DNA from: Volutella citrinella | Taxonomy: Eukaryota > Ascomycota > Sordariomycetes > Hypocreales > Nectriaceae | Direction: 5' to 3' | Length of the DNA stretch: 64,000 nucleotides | NCBI GenBank assembly: GCA_034401135.1 | Contig: JAWZSP010000006.1 | Coordinates: 4,526,001 to 4,590,000, forward strand | In this document: in pieces, positions 11,117-21,620 of the stretch | How the letters are laid out: each line of letters starts with the position of its first letter | Position numbering within the stretch: the first letter of the stretch is position 1 | Notes under the pieces: generated by a model | The model's database searches: none | What the model was told of the DNA's origin: nothing | The model's input: only the letters and a program-made list of their open reading frames with translations | Made by a program: the position numbers and the translations under genes

Positions 11117-12094
11117 ATGGGGTTCCTTGACCTGTCCACAGATCTACAGCTTTACTTGCGGCATTATGTACATGATATTCTGGATTTTGTAAGACTGTCG
11201 TCTACTTGCCGGCGCCTACGGGCAGTTTTACCAACACACTCCGCCAAACACAATTCTACGGCTCGCTGTCGCAACACCTACCCTGTTCACACCGCACCCA
11301 CAAATACTCACTCTGGCCACTGCGAATCAGATTGCGCAATGGGCGGCTGGAAACGATGAGAGAACGGCGTAGCTGGTAGAAGCTCTGAAGGGGGACATGC
11401 CTGGCCTACTCGCTCTCGACGTCGACAAAGCCGGCCTATGTATGGAAGGCATCCGGTATCTACACCGCTCACGCTACGCTATTTTCAAGCCCATCCAACG
11501 CAAGATTGAGAAATGGTCGCAGGGCTGGACACGAATCAATCCTGCTCAGAGCATGTACCAGCTACTCGTCTATTCGGAGCTCCTTGCCAGCAGTATGAAG
11601 GCCGCCCTCGAACCCGAAAAGAAACTCCCATGGCTGCCGCTACATGTGCGAACAACATACATGTCATGTTTTTTTATGACGATGCGGAGTTTGACATTGG
11701 TTTTTATACGATGGCGTCACTCTCTGAGCATGAGCCGCAACTGCTAACGTTGGATCACTGGGGCAAGTTTGATGTTCATCGGGACGCCTACATGGAGGAC
11801 CGAGACGCTTTGCATCGCTTTGCAGCACTATACAACCAATCCTTGGATGCGGATTGGAAATGGGACGTGTGAAGGGGAGCTTTGCTTACACAAGGATTCT
11901 GGTGGTTTGCTCTTGACACCGTGTTTCAGAAGGGACTGCCTGCTGCATGGAGCGATCGACTGTTCAAGCTCCGTCAGGTGGCTGCCCTCGATAGGACCAA
12001 GTACAACCTTGAAAGTGCTAGAATCGCGTTTCCAGGCCTCTTTAATGATGCTTGCCTTCTCAGAGATCAAAGAAAGGCAAGTATGACCAGATAA
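11117..12094 (+). pseudogene. F-box-like gene, decayed
   Basis: The gene starts with ATG at 11117 and an F-box-like helix pair (MGFLDLSTDLQLYLRHYVHD, then ILDFVRLSSTCRRLRAVL). Reading shifts by one base near 11220 to a frame with LFTPHPQILTLATANQIAQW, which hits a TAG at 11370. The same frame resumes with LVEALKGDMPGLLALDVDKA, shifts again in a T-run near 11670 to FYDDAEFDIGFYTMASLSEH, and shifts once more to a tail ending at 12094 (FWWFALDTVFQKG..). At least two frameshifts and one stop make a functional product unlikely. The C-terminal part resembles fungal F-box/SMI1-like proteins, but I am unsure of the family. Confidence 0.55.
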
Positions 12095-12918
12095 TTCGGA
12101 TGAGATCTGGAAGGAGGCATGATTGATAGCGTTGTAAGCGCCGTGTAGGGTCTTCTTGGCCCTGGCGGTGGCATGCTGGAGATGGATTGGCCTGGTTTGG
12201 AGCGCCTCGTTGGTCTCAAATATGACACTTTACCTGTAATTGCTTCTGATATGTGATTGTCTTTTATCATGAAAAGCGTCAACTGCGACATGATGGGATT
12301 GTTGACAGAATTGCCCTGCCATACCTTCTACCCACGTGTGCTTGCCCTGCTCCCAATTTGCCCACTCCACGATTGATGCCACCCATCTCTCTGCATATGA
12401 GCGCACATTCATCTTCCGCGACGTCATAATATGCGACCATACCTGAGAATGATGACTCAACGCCAAAGGAAGTGTTTGGTGCTGGCGTCCCTTGTGAGCA
12501 GTAACTCTCCGCACTGGCTGCAGTGGGGTTCAGCTTGATCTCGGGGCTGCGTGCCATTGGCCGGAGCTGTCTGGGGCTGTGTCACCTTGCCCGATTTGAA
12601 CATCGCGGGATTGCCAATCCCGCGGGGTTGGAAGAGCCACGGATTTGGCGTCTCCGCCTGTACGTATTTTTTTAACACACTTTCGATGAGAATGCGAGGA
12701 TTGATCATCTCATCTAATGCAGGGATCAAGACTCTACGTCGTTCAGCCGCTATATAAACCTGCCGAATCGCTGTTCACTGCAGAAAATTCTCTTCATCAC
12801 CATCACAATAAACCTCGCCGACAACCATTCACCTTCAATTACCAAATCATCGCCCAAGACTAATCAACTCCCTAGAGTCACCTCAGCAAACGCAGTCAGT
12901 ATCCATTCAACTTTAATA
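12095..12918. other. intergenic with promoter of the next gene
   Basis: No coding sequence is convincing. The right end is the promoter and 5' leader of the SDR at 12919, with the TATA box annotated separately. Confidence 0.5.
12751..12757 (+). promoter_or_regulatory. TATA box for the SDR at 12919
   Basis: TATATAA follows GC-rich DNA 162-168 bp before the start codon. A pyrimidine- and A-rich leader rich in CAACC/CATCACC lies between, as is common in fungal 5' leaders. Confidence 0.6.
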
Positions 12919-14001
12919 ATGGCTTTCTCGAGACTTAGGAGCATGATGGGACAGTCATTCCCAGGCAAGCCGACGTACACCGAGAAGGACCTTCCAGACC
13001 TCGGTGGCAAGGTACGCAAAGCTTGACAAGCTCCACGCCTTCAGGAATCTAACACGCCTGCAGGTCTACATCGTCACTGGCTCCAACACGGGCATCGGCA
13101 AAGATTTGGCGCAGATGCTCTACGCGAAAAACGCCAAGGTGTACATGGCTGCCCGTTCCGAGACCAAAGCCCTCGCAGCTATGGAGGACATCAAACGCGC
13201 CAGTCACAACTCCAAAGGCGAGCTGATCTACCTACACCTTGACCTTTCCAACCTGGCTACTGTAAAGGCTTCAGCAGAGGAGTTTCTCGCCAAGGAGTCG
13301 AGACTTCATGTGTTGTTCAACAATGCCGGGGTCGGTTGGCCGGACCAAGGCTCCAAGACAGCCCAGGGCTACGAGCTCCAGCTCGGCGTTAATTGTGTTG
13401 GGCCTTTTCTCTTCACTAAGCTTCTAACTCCTATGCTTGTGGCTACAGCAAAGCAATCGCTTCCCGGTACTGTTCGCATTGTCTGGGTCTCATCGTCAGC
13501 AACAGAGAGTGGAGACCCAAGGGGCATTATGGACAACCTCGACTACCACGATGACAAGCCGCCTATGTTCAAGTACATGGTGAGCAAGATCGGAAACATG
13601 TGGCACTCGGCCGAGTACGCCTCCCGTTTCCGCACGGACGGTGTTATCTCTGTGTCACTCAACCCTGGAAATTTACAGTCCGACTTGTATCGCAACATAT
13701 CTCCGCTCCTCAAGTGGTTTCTCGACATGTTCGTCTTCTTTCCTGTCAAGTATGGTGCATACATCTGCATCTTTGCTGGCATTTCCACAGACGTTACATT
13801 AGAGAAGTCAGGGTCCTTCAGTAAGTGTTTTTTACGCCAACCCATTGAGCATCGCTAATCTTGTTAGTTGCGCCGTGGAGCAAATTCCACACCAGCTCTA
13901 CCTACCTCGTCAAGTCAACCAAGTCTGTGTCCGAGGGTGGTACTGGTGACTCGCAGAGGTTTTGGGAATGGTCTGAGGCCCAAATCAAGCCGTATATCTG
14001 A
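12919..14001 (+). CDS. short-chain dehydrogenase, retinol-dehydrogenase/WWOX-like
   Basis: Three exons (12919-13011, 13064-13820, 13868-14001) encode 327 residues. The introns are 52 and 47 bp with GTACGC and GTAAGT donors. The protein is an NADP-type SDR: TGSNTGIG cofactor loop at residues 36-43, NNAG at 117-120, active-site YMVSK with Y202/K206. The 31-residue leader (MAFSRLRSMMGQSFPGKP..) precedes the fold. The segment LLKWFLDMFVFFPVKYGAYI near residue 250 is hydrophobic and could sit on a membrane, as in retinol dehydrogenase relatives. The last exon contributes APWSKFHTSS.. and ends KPYI. Reading on without the second splice gives a false end at 13858. The substrate is unknown. Confidence 0.92.
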
Positions 14002-14227
14002 GCACCCTTGCTATTCTTTTGGTGTTTTGCAGCCCTTCCATACGCTCGTTTTTCTCTGGAAATCATGGACAAAGAATGGTGGACAGTAATAGACAGGTTT
14101 TAATAAGTAATTCATTTGTTAACAAGCAGTCCAGAGGCAAACTGAGCGTGCACTACCAACCTCGGACTCGAGGACGCCCGGTTCTCGGGCGAGGAGGTTG
14201 AGAGCTAATTTAGAGAGGAATTTCAAG

Positions 14228-14743
14228 TCATTCTGAAGCAAAAGCCTCGCTTCCAAGCCAATTGCACGAATTTTGCTTAAAATAAACCCTCAACCGCCTT
14301 CTCCATCTCAGGCAGCGACACACTGCCAGTGCTTTTAAGCCAATTTTGTGCTTCTTGTACCAACATTTCCCAAGTCTCCTTATCTCCAGCCCGTGTTTTC
14401 TGGAGATATAGTGTCGCACAAGCTTCGCCAGAATCGTATTCTTCACTGCACTGTCGTTGATATAGTCGGGAAGCTGTAGCGCTAAAACCGATTCATGCTT
14501 GAGCCCTACAGCTCTCTCTAGATTCTGTGTCTCCGTCCAGTTGCTGGCAATTAGCTGAAGTGAAATGATCGTTTGAAGCGGATCCAGCTGTTTAATAGGA
14601 TCACTGGCTTCGCCAGTGACGAGAGGTGCGACACTCGTTTGTCCAGTTTCCGATGCCCTCGGTGCCCGCCCGGGATCCGCAAGGGCTCTTACTCTTCGCT
14701 CACCCTGGAGGCTGAGCGAGCTGAAAGGAAAAGCAAGCTGCAA
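14228..14743 (-). CDS. hypothetical open frame, 171 codons
   Basis: One open frame has an ATG near the start of the reading and a middle part that looks protein-like (LDPLQTIISLQLIASNWTET..). The last 60 residues are rich in Arg, Lys and Trp. I recognise no family, and no splice sites extend it convincingly. It may be a relic. Confidence 0.25.
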   Translation of the reverse strand: MQLAFPFSSLSLQGERRVRALADPGRAPRASETGQTSVAPLVTGEASDPIKQLDPLQTIISLQLIASNWTETQNLERAVGLKHESVLALQLPDYINDSAVKNTILAKLVRHYISRKHGLEIRRLGKCWYKKHKIGLKALAVCRCLRWRRRLRVYFKQNSCNWLGSEAFASE

Positions 14744-17700
14744 AGTAGAAAAAAGGAACCATCGTCACACGAGGAAAATGACGACAGCCTACTACTGGAC
14801 GTTGGGTGTTCCTGATTCATCAACATCCAGCCACTTCCTGTTCGGGGTGATGGATGTCAAGAAACACGCCCGCTGTTGCTCCTTCTCGAGTCGCTGTTAC
14901 TCCTTCTCGAGCCCGCTGTTGCTCCATCGTCTCAGTGCGGTCACATTGTGTACAGGCTGCAAGCTAACCATTCAGCTGATGGTTGCATGGGCAGCCAACC
15001 ACCGCGGCGTCGTCTCTCCGTCTACTAAGGAGTAGTTATGCTTCTCCACCAACAGTCGCACTCTGACAAAAACGATCAAGCAATATGCCCTCGACCGAAG
15101 CCGAGAGCGGAGTGCGGTTCGACGACGAGCACACCGTCGACGAGAGAAGTCCCTTCTCGGTGTTCTCTGCAACGTCACAAAATGACGAGAAACGATGAGC
15201 TGACTTGTATCCTCTGACAAGAAAGCTCAAGCAATCCACTCCAGCAGGCGATAGGAACCAATGCGAATACAGGCGCGAGCGGGCATGACCGCGAGCAACC
15301 CGTTGACGGGCATCCCCAAGAGGAAGAGCACCGTCTCCGACGCTATCTTCATGAGCTCTTGGACAGGGTAGCTCATCGGTTGGATTCGACAGGCACACTG
15401 GATCTGGCTTAGGCTATCGATGAGCTAACCTAAACACAAGTTCTGGTGGACATGCTCGCTGGGTGTATGCTTCCTTGCACTTTACTACGTGATGAGTAGC
15501 AGACTCTCGAAATGAATTCAAGATCCGGTTCACCTCCTTTTCGGCTGGCGCGCCTTGTGTTCCAAGCTCGCAGTGTTATGTTTTATTCTCGGGGCCTTGA
15601 GTCACATACATCAGGTTCTCGCTTCCCAACGCGGGGCCAATAGCGTAGGGGAGCCCGGCGCCGAGCAACTCGACGAGCACACAGAGGAGGCAATCGACGT
15701 GTGAAATCTCGGTCCCAGTCTAGAGCCTGTGCCTCACCTGCAGGCCTTCTTGATTTCCAACTCTGTTCATGTGCATATGCTATTGGCGATTGGTCCCAAG
15801 CCACAGCAGTTGAGGTGCGCAGATTGTCTGTAGCATACTCTAAACTCGTGAGCCGACTAACAATATCTTAGGGAAGGAGGATTTAACCTCAATGCCCAGC
15901 TGTCTTCTGACCTTGCTGTAAAGCGAAATCGACTTGACTAGCTAACGGTATTGTCCTACAATATCATCCCTCTCGTGATCTTTTGCATTCTGCATATCGA
16001 AGAAGAGTTTATATTTACAGCTGTTATAAGTGCGAGTAAAATCGATTGTGTGCAAGCAAAATCCAGCGGGTGTAAGAATAGTGCCACTGAACTCCCTCAC
16101 ACCTTGAATAACCACGCCCACATATGGCTCTGTGCTCTGCAGACCACGTACGTAACCCATTCGCGCATCGCGAGCATCCTTCTCCTGCAGAGGACAGCAC
16201 TATGGAACTATTGAAACCGTCTGCATGCGGTCTTTGGCGCTTGCTTTGTGTTTGGGGAATGCGGAGTCATATCGCGCCTACAGTCCTTCCTCGCCAAGAA
16301 TCACCTCGGGCCTTCTGTTGGAACCCGAGTGTGGTTTCACTGTGTATTAGCGTGGGTTCTGACACTCTCGGTTGGGCGGCAAGCTCCGAACTAGTGGCAA
16401 GTATTCACGGATCCTATCACCCTACACAGAGGACCCCTTAGTCAGCTGCTAGAGTGCTGACAAAGATATTAACTTTATCTGCTAATATTTATAAGCAATA
16501 GAATGTATAAACAGGACTAGCACGCGGGGGCGAAGCTAGAGCACACATTTGAGTCGTGTTAAACAGGTCAAGGACTAGTTGTAACATTTTGACGTTATTC
16601 TTAAGAGTCGCCCTAAACAGCGAACTGCGCTTTAGGGGTATAAATTATAAGTTGCACCTCTTTGCATTCTCGTCGTTAAGGAGAATAATCAGTCGACTCT
16701 TTTACGCGCTAATTTATTTCTCTACATCTTGATCGATATCCTTGCTGAGATTCAAGTTAATCCAGCCACTTCGACTCGGATTCGGACGACCTTCCGAGGG
16801 CGCGAGTCGAGCTTACTTAAGGTAGTTCGGCGATGGCGGCGCCTTCCAAACACGGGTATCCCTGCCAGGGACCGCCCGATGGTTTGCGTGTATGCCAATT
16901 TAGTGCCCAGTCCACTGAGAGTGCCTAGGCTATTGGTTCCTTGGGAAGTACGGATGCAAACCCCAAAGGTTTTGTCCCAAATGGCGTAAGCTCTCCTGGC
17001 CTATCCTTGTCGGTACCTAAAGGTACAGTCTCTTTTTTTCTCGTAGGTGTTCTTCCTCTGTATTAATAAGGGCGTTAGTGGAAGTATTTGAATAAGCAAG
17101 AACCAGAAGACCTAGAAGAATAGGGGATGGCAGCAGTATTGAAAGCAAAGAAAGAAAGCGAGATGTATTGATGTATCAGTGGCTTGCTATTGACAACATT
17201 ATTAAAAGGCGGTATCTGGTGGCGTTTTTTCCTGGACAAATCTTTTAGGGTCTGTCTCCGTAGTTGTCGTGGTTTGTGCATAAATGACGAGTGGTGTGCA
17301 TCGTCCCAGTTCGTCGTCGTCTTGTCTCGTCTCATCCCGTCCTGTTTGGCAACACAACACCGCCACTACCACCACCACCACCATAAAGTCCTATTGCCGT
17401 GCTGCTGCTCACCCACAGCTGCCCTATTGCTAACGTGTTCGACTCTGGCTGGTTTTCTTTCTCTCAGAAGCACCAACGCTTACACTATCTTCTACTACCA
17501 CTACTGTCCCCCGTCAGACGTGGTATCCGAGATAGGCCCTGGTCGACCAATTGGCTTATCACAGCAGCGACTCAGGTTCCAAAGCCCCCAGCTTTCCAGG
17601 CTACCAGGATTCTAATTATTACAATCCCGAGTGGTAGCAGTGATAGCAGTGATAGCTCGTGAAAGTCTAAATCCGACTTGGTGATATCGCTATCTTGTTG

Positions 17701-17771
17701 ATGGTATATCTGTGGACACCTAAGCATAACTCAACTTGTTGCTTGCCATCCAACCACCACCACTACCAATC
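14744..17771. other. gene-poor region with short repeats
   Basis: Only short frames are open. A unit of about 24 bp (CGCTGTTGCTCCTTCTCGAG core) is repeated near-perfectly at about 14869-14930. A CCACCACCA microsatellite lies near 17365, and GTGATAGCA is repeated near 17632. Sequence around 16440-16720 is AT-leaning and looks like old mutated repeat DNA. Confidence 0.45.
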
Positions 17772-18745
17772 ATGTCCGACTCCTCCGCCGCCGAACCCAT
17801 CCCGGCCTGCCCGCCGCCGTGGCTTGGTATGAAGACGGATGTCTACCTCTTCGGCTTACTTGGCTCGGCGCGCACCGGCCTCCCCCTGCACGCCTACCAT
17901 CCGCTTGAGGGATCGTCCTTCTACGGCAACAACGCCTCAGGCAAGTATGTCGGCGGCCTGGGCATGGTCCAGATCATTCGCTACCACAATACCCCTGTCG
18001 GGCCCTACGACGAACTCATTGTCGTCCCCGGCTCCTTTGAGTACATGCGCGAGGATGATGTCGGCCGCCGCGTGAAGCGCAAGAACATGAAGGTTTCTAG
18101 AATTTACGTCTCGCAGAAGCACACTTGCTATAATGGCAGGATCAGTGAGTCCCCCTCTAAATTACACTATCATGACTTCATATCATGACATATCCCTTTC
18201 CCCTCAACAAGAACATCGTTGCTAATAATAGACGCACCTCAGACTGGAACGTCCCTAAGCACCTGGCTAAATTCACCTGGACAACAAACCCCGACGGCTC
18301 CCAGACAGTCCAAGTCTTCCCCCACGACACCGACCCCGTTAATGACCCGCACGAGACAACCCCCAGTGCCCTCCCCTTCTTCCAAGCCTCCCTCAAGCCC
18401 GTCCGCTTCGCGCCCTCGTTCCCCTTCAAGATCGATTGGATCAAGAGCCTCGGCTTCGATACCACCGTCGTCCACCCGCCCCTGCCTGCCGGCAAAGGCT
18501 CCCAAGGCGAGCTGCCTGGTACCGACAAGTGGTGCTCCATTGTCCCTCACCAGAGCACGCCACGCGCCATGCTGTGCTGGTTCGACATGGCACAGCATCG
18601 CGATGCCCAGGGTAAACTGACAGCCCAATGTGAGAACTTTTGGCCTGGTTTGGGACGCTGGCAGATTGGCCTCAAGATGGAGGATTGCATCATTGACATT
18701 GGCCATACTGATGACCGATGGGACAGCCCAAAGTCGGATCTATAA
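17772..18745 (+). CDS. acetoacetate-decarboxylase-fold protein
   Basis: Two exons (17772-18144 and 18243-18745) give 291 residues. The 98-bp intron has GTGAGT, a TGCTAATAA branch site and the acceptor CCTCAG; using the earlier TAATAG instead breaks the frame. Recognisable elements are PPWxLxxxxY-like PPPWLGMKTDVYLFG near the start, GLGMVQIIRYHNTPVGPYDE, then YDELIVVPGSF, and across the splice NGRINWNVPKHLAKFTW. These are typical of the acetoacetate decarboxylase-like superfamily found in many fungi without an assigned reaction. No catalytic Lys can be named with confidence. The protein is presumably cytosolic, as there is no signal peptide. Confidence 0.7.
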
Positions 18746-19006
18746 AGATTGCTTTTATAACATGGCATGACTTGGTCGTGATAGCAACATGGCATGGGCA
18801 TATATGGATGAGTGTACTTAGATCCATCAACTCGGACATGGAACGGCCTCGTGTATCATGTATGCGTGCATGTGCTACGACGTGGCTGGTGTTTCCGGCA
18901 AGAATGACGCAGGTCTATAAAGGCCAGCACAGCGAGATATTGCCATTCGACCGGCCTGGCTGCTACCTAATTAGACGCACCTCCCGCGGAAAACCCTTTT
19001 GACTAA

Positions 19007-19875
19007 AATGGCCGTGGCACCCATATTACTGGCACTATCGCCGGGAAGACCGCGAAGTAAGGGAGATAAGTTGAGCTGGTAGAGACGGTTTGCTGACGGG
19101 CTTCCCCATAGCTGGCAGTGTGTTGCTCCCGAGGCAATCCTCTTTGCGCACAAAGGCCCCGCTGATCGTGTAAGTACACCATTGCCCGGACTTGCACCCA
19201 GACAACCTGACAAAATCACACACTGGTATGGGGTGCCGCAGCTGTCGATATCGGATTGAAGCTACCCTTTCGTGCGCACCAAGACGGCGTGAGTGACGGA
19301 CGTACCTAACGCCAGGTATTAAACCCAATCTTGACGAGAATGGGTCGAATAGGTTGACATTATCACTCGCAGCATCGGCAATTGAGCGGCTGGTCTGACA
19401 ACGCTTGGTGGGGAGTTGGCCGCGCGTCTCGTTGGGGGGTTGCTCTCATTTACGATCTCGGCCGGCACCAATAGTTCCATTGAGCCGTTAGACGGCAGCT
19501 CCGGGGCCTCCGGCAAAACTTTCTCGCCGTTGCTGCCACCCCTACCAAGGTCTTCCCTACCTACCCCTGATCGAGACCGTCAAGACGTGTGCCACGGTCA
19601 CCGTAGACTTCCTTGGGCTCCAGCCTCTGTGGGGCCAGCGACGAGGTCTACGCCGCTCCGTACTCAGGCGGTGGGCTGGTCTGTTTGATCTCCAGGTAAA
19701 GCCCGACATCGTCGCTCCCGGTGGCGATATCTACAGCGCACGGCTCGGCATCAACTACAGGGTCGTCAGCGGCACCTACATGGCCTGTCTCTTCGTCCCC
19801 GGTGTTGCCGCCCTGTTTGTTGGCCAGCACGGTTGTCGCAGCGGCCACAGCAATGATTGGGTCAAGGAGCTCTAA
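19007..19875 (+). pseudogene. subtilisin-like (S8) protease pseudogene
   Basis: Pieces of a fungal subtilase lie in order. The catalytic His motif NGRGTHITGTIAGKTAK is at 19007-19057. After a clean 55-bp intron (19057-19111) comes WQCVAPEAILFAHKGPADR. Around 19430-19520 is FTISAGTNSS..DGSSGASGK. At 19696 is VKPDIVAPGGDIYSA, and at 19765-19800 VVSGTYMACLFVPGVAAL. The last should be GTSMA; the Ser codon is TAC (Tyr) at 19777-19779, destroying the nucleophile. Frameshifts and stops separate the pieces, and I could not find the Asp motif upstream. The live ancestor would have been a secreted peptidase. Confidence 0.75.
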
Positions 19876-20238
19876 CTGTGCACTCTGCCATAGTCCGACG
19901 GTACCCCCAGGGTCTATGGCTTTTCGGAGCTGCGCCTTACCGCCTTGGAGGTTGGCATCAGTCTCCCACATCAGTCTCCCAAGGGATTCCACACTCAAGC
20001 TTGGATTCATTTATGTCCTTGGCGTCCAATTCCGAATCTTGGCACATAGTAAAATTTAAATCATATCTATAGAAATAGACGAACTTAGTATAAAATCCAT
20101 CGCTCTTATACTTATAAAACTGACGCAATAGAGATAAGCTTCCTAAATATTATAACTGGTTATCTATTATTTAAAAAAGAGCGAGACGCCGCCTGGTCCA
20201 ATTACTTACAACTTCTCTGCTCCTTGTTTTACTACTGA
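19876..20238. other. intergenic, AT-rich to the right
   Basis: No gene is seen. The DNA becomes AT-rich from about 20050 to 20175, just outside the LTR pair. Confidence 0.5.
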
Positions 20239-20243
20239 TCTAG

Positions 20244-21146
20244 TGTCAGAACCTGACGCTAATGCACCGTGCTGTCAGAACCCAGCGCTAATGCACGGTG
20301 TACGATAAGGAACACGTGCAGCCACCCCACGGCTCGGAACAAAGGACGGACCGAGAAACGGGAAGGGAAATCACCTCCCACCAATCAGGATGATTGTCAC
20401 GCGCGGATTAAACACGATCGCCGTGACAAGAGGGTTGTCACCAGTGATAACTATCACCAGAGGGTGACAAAGAGAAACAGTGACCAGCACTAGTATATAT
20501 AGAACTACCATAGTACGATGAAGGGGACCAGCCTCTTCAGCTATCAATAACACTTGGTTACCGCAATACCCTTTGCCTATTACCAGACGTGACAATACAT
20601 TTGTCTTACACACCGATCAACGCTCAGCATTACGCCCTGGTACAATTGCCAACATAAACCCCAGTACGATTACTGCTGTTTACACAGTTGGAACCAGCCC
20701 GGTCGTCACACGTGCCCATGCAGGGCGCATGGAATGGAAGAACCTGTACAGAGAAACCGTGACCAATCAACGACGGCTCACCAGGATCACAACGTGATCC
20801 TCGTGATCCATGCCCAACAAGCTAATCAGGATTAGATCACTTAGAGCGCTACCGTGATCCCAGTAATCCAGAGCAAATAAAGGACAGGCAGTAGGCCACG
20901 TAATAAAGAGTTATAATTACTATATAGACCTCTGAAGAGTACATATCCAGTATAAGCAGCTCTTCAGCTATTAATATAACTTAGTTACCTCAATCACTAC
21001 TATCTAGCAACCTTTGACTATTACCAGACATGACAGCGACCTGTATCGGTCACTGCTCAGTAGTATTATCCTATCCGCTCTGCTAACATAAACCCCCAGT
21101 ACTTTTGGTACAGGTTTACACAGTTAGAACCTACCCGATCGTCACA
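20244..21146 (+). mobile_element. outer solo LTR, interrupted by a second LTR
   Basis: This copy begins TGTCAGAACCTGACGCTAAT at 20244, is interrupted after 20272, resumes at 20716 and ends GATCGTCACA at 21146. Its own length without the insertion is about 460 bp. It is flanked by an exact 5-bp duplication, TCTAG, at 20239-20243 and 21147-21151. It carries more A/T changes than the inner copy, consistent with greater age or RIP. No reverse transcriptase or gag sequence adjoins it, so it is a solo LTR. Confidence 0.85.
20273..20710 (+). mobile_element. inner solo LTR nested in the outer one
   Basis: The element is 438 bp, beginning TGTCAGAACCCAGCGCTAAT and ending GGTCGTCACA. It is flanked by an exact 5-bp duplication, CGTGC, at 20268-20272 and 20711-20715. 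It has a TATATATAG promoter-like box near 20493. Both ends match those of the surrounding LTR, so the same family inserted into its own solo LTR. No internal retroelement genes are present. Confidence 0.9.
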
Positions 21147-21179
21147 TCTAGCTAATAACTACCCCCTAGTCTGCAAGCG

Positions 21180-21620
21180 ACTTAAGCTAAGTTAGTAAAG
21201 GGCTTAGTAAGGGCGCTTAGTCTAGCCTAGGTATTATTTATAGGTAATTCTGCTAGAATCATCTATATAAATAAAAGGTTAATATTTATATATTTTTATA
21301 ATATTACTTATTATTAAACTAAGTTATTAATTAGCTAAAATAATTTAAGTAGAATTATTTAAGTTTAAGATTATATAAAATTAAAAAAAAAAAGTTAGAG
21401 TTATATAAAAAGAAAGGGTTATAGTATTTATTATTTAGTTATATTATATTTTATTAATATTATAAATTAATATTTAAATATTATAAATATATAATAAATA
21501 AATATATATAACTTAATAAAAAGTATTAAATACTTATTTATTATAAATATATTATTATATTATAATTAAATATTTTTAAAAAGCACTTTTAATAAGTATA
21601 TTAATTAATACGAACCAGCG
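21180..21620. repeat. AT-rich, RIP-like degraded repeat
   Basis: About 400 bp is almost only A and T and follows a more mixed lead-in. The stretch around 21225-21285 (CCTAGGTATTATTTATA.., TAGAATCATCTATATAAAT) recurs with a few transitions at about 53880-53930. No coding potential remains. Confidence 0.75.

Noticed and set aside
15036..15398. 120-codon leftward frame
   Set aside because: Arg/Ser-rich reading without motif, and overlapped by other open frames; it looks non-coding.
17184..17615. 143-codon rightward frame with His and Cys runs
   Set aside because: The composition comes from a CCACCACCA microsatellite and pyrimidine-rich DNA before the gene at 17772.
18231..18242. Earlier acceptor (TAATAG) for the intron of the acetoacetate-decarboxylase-fold gene
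   Set aside because: It puts exon 2 in the wrong frame; CCTCAG at 18242 gives NGRINWNVPKHL and closes the frame.
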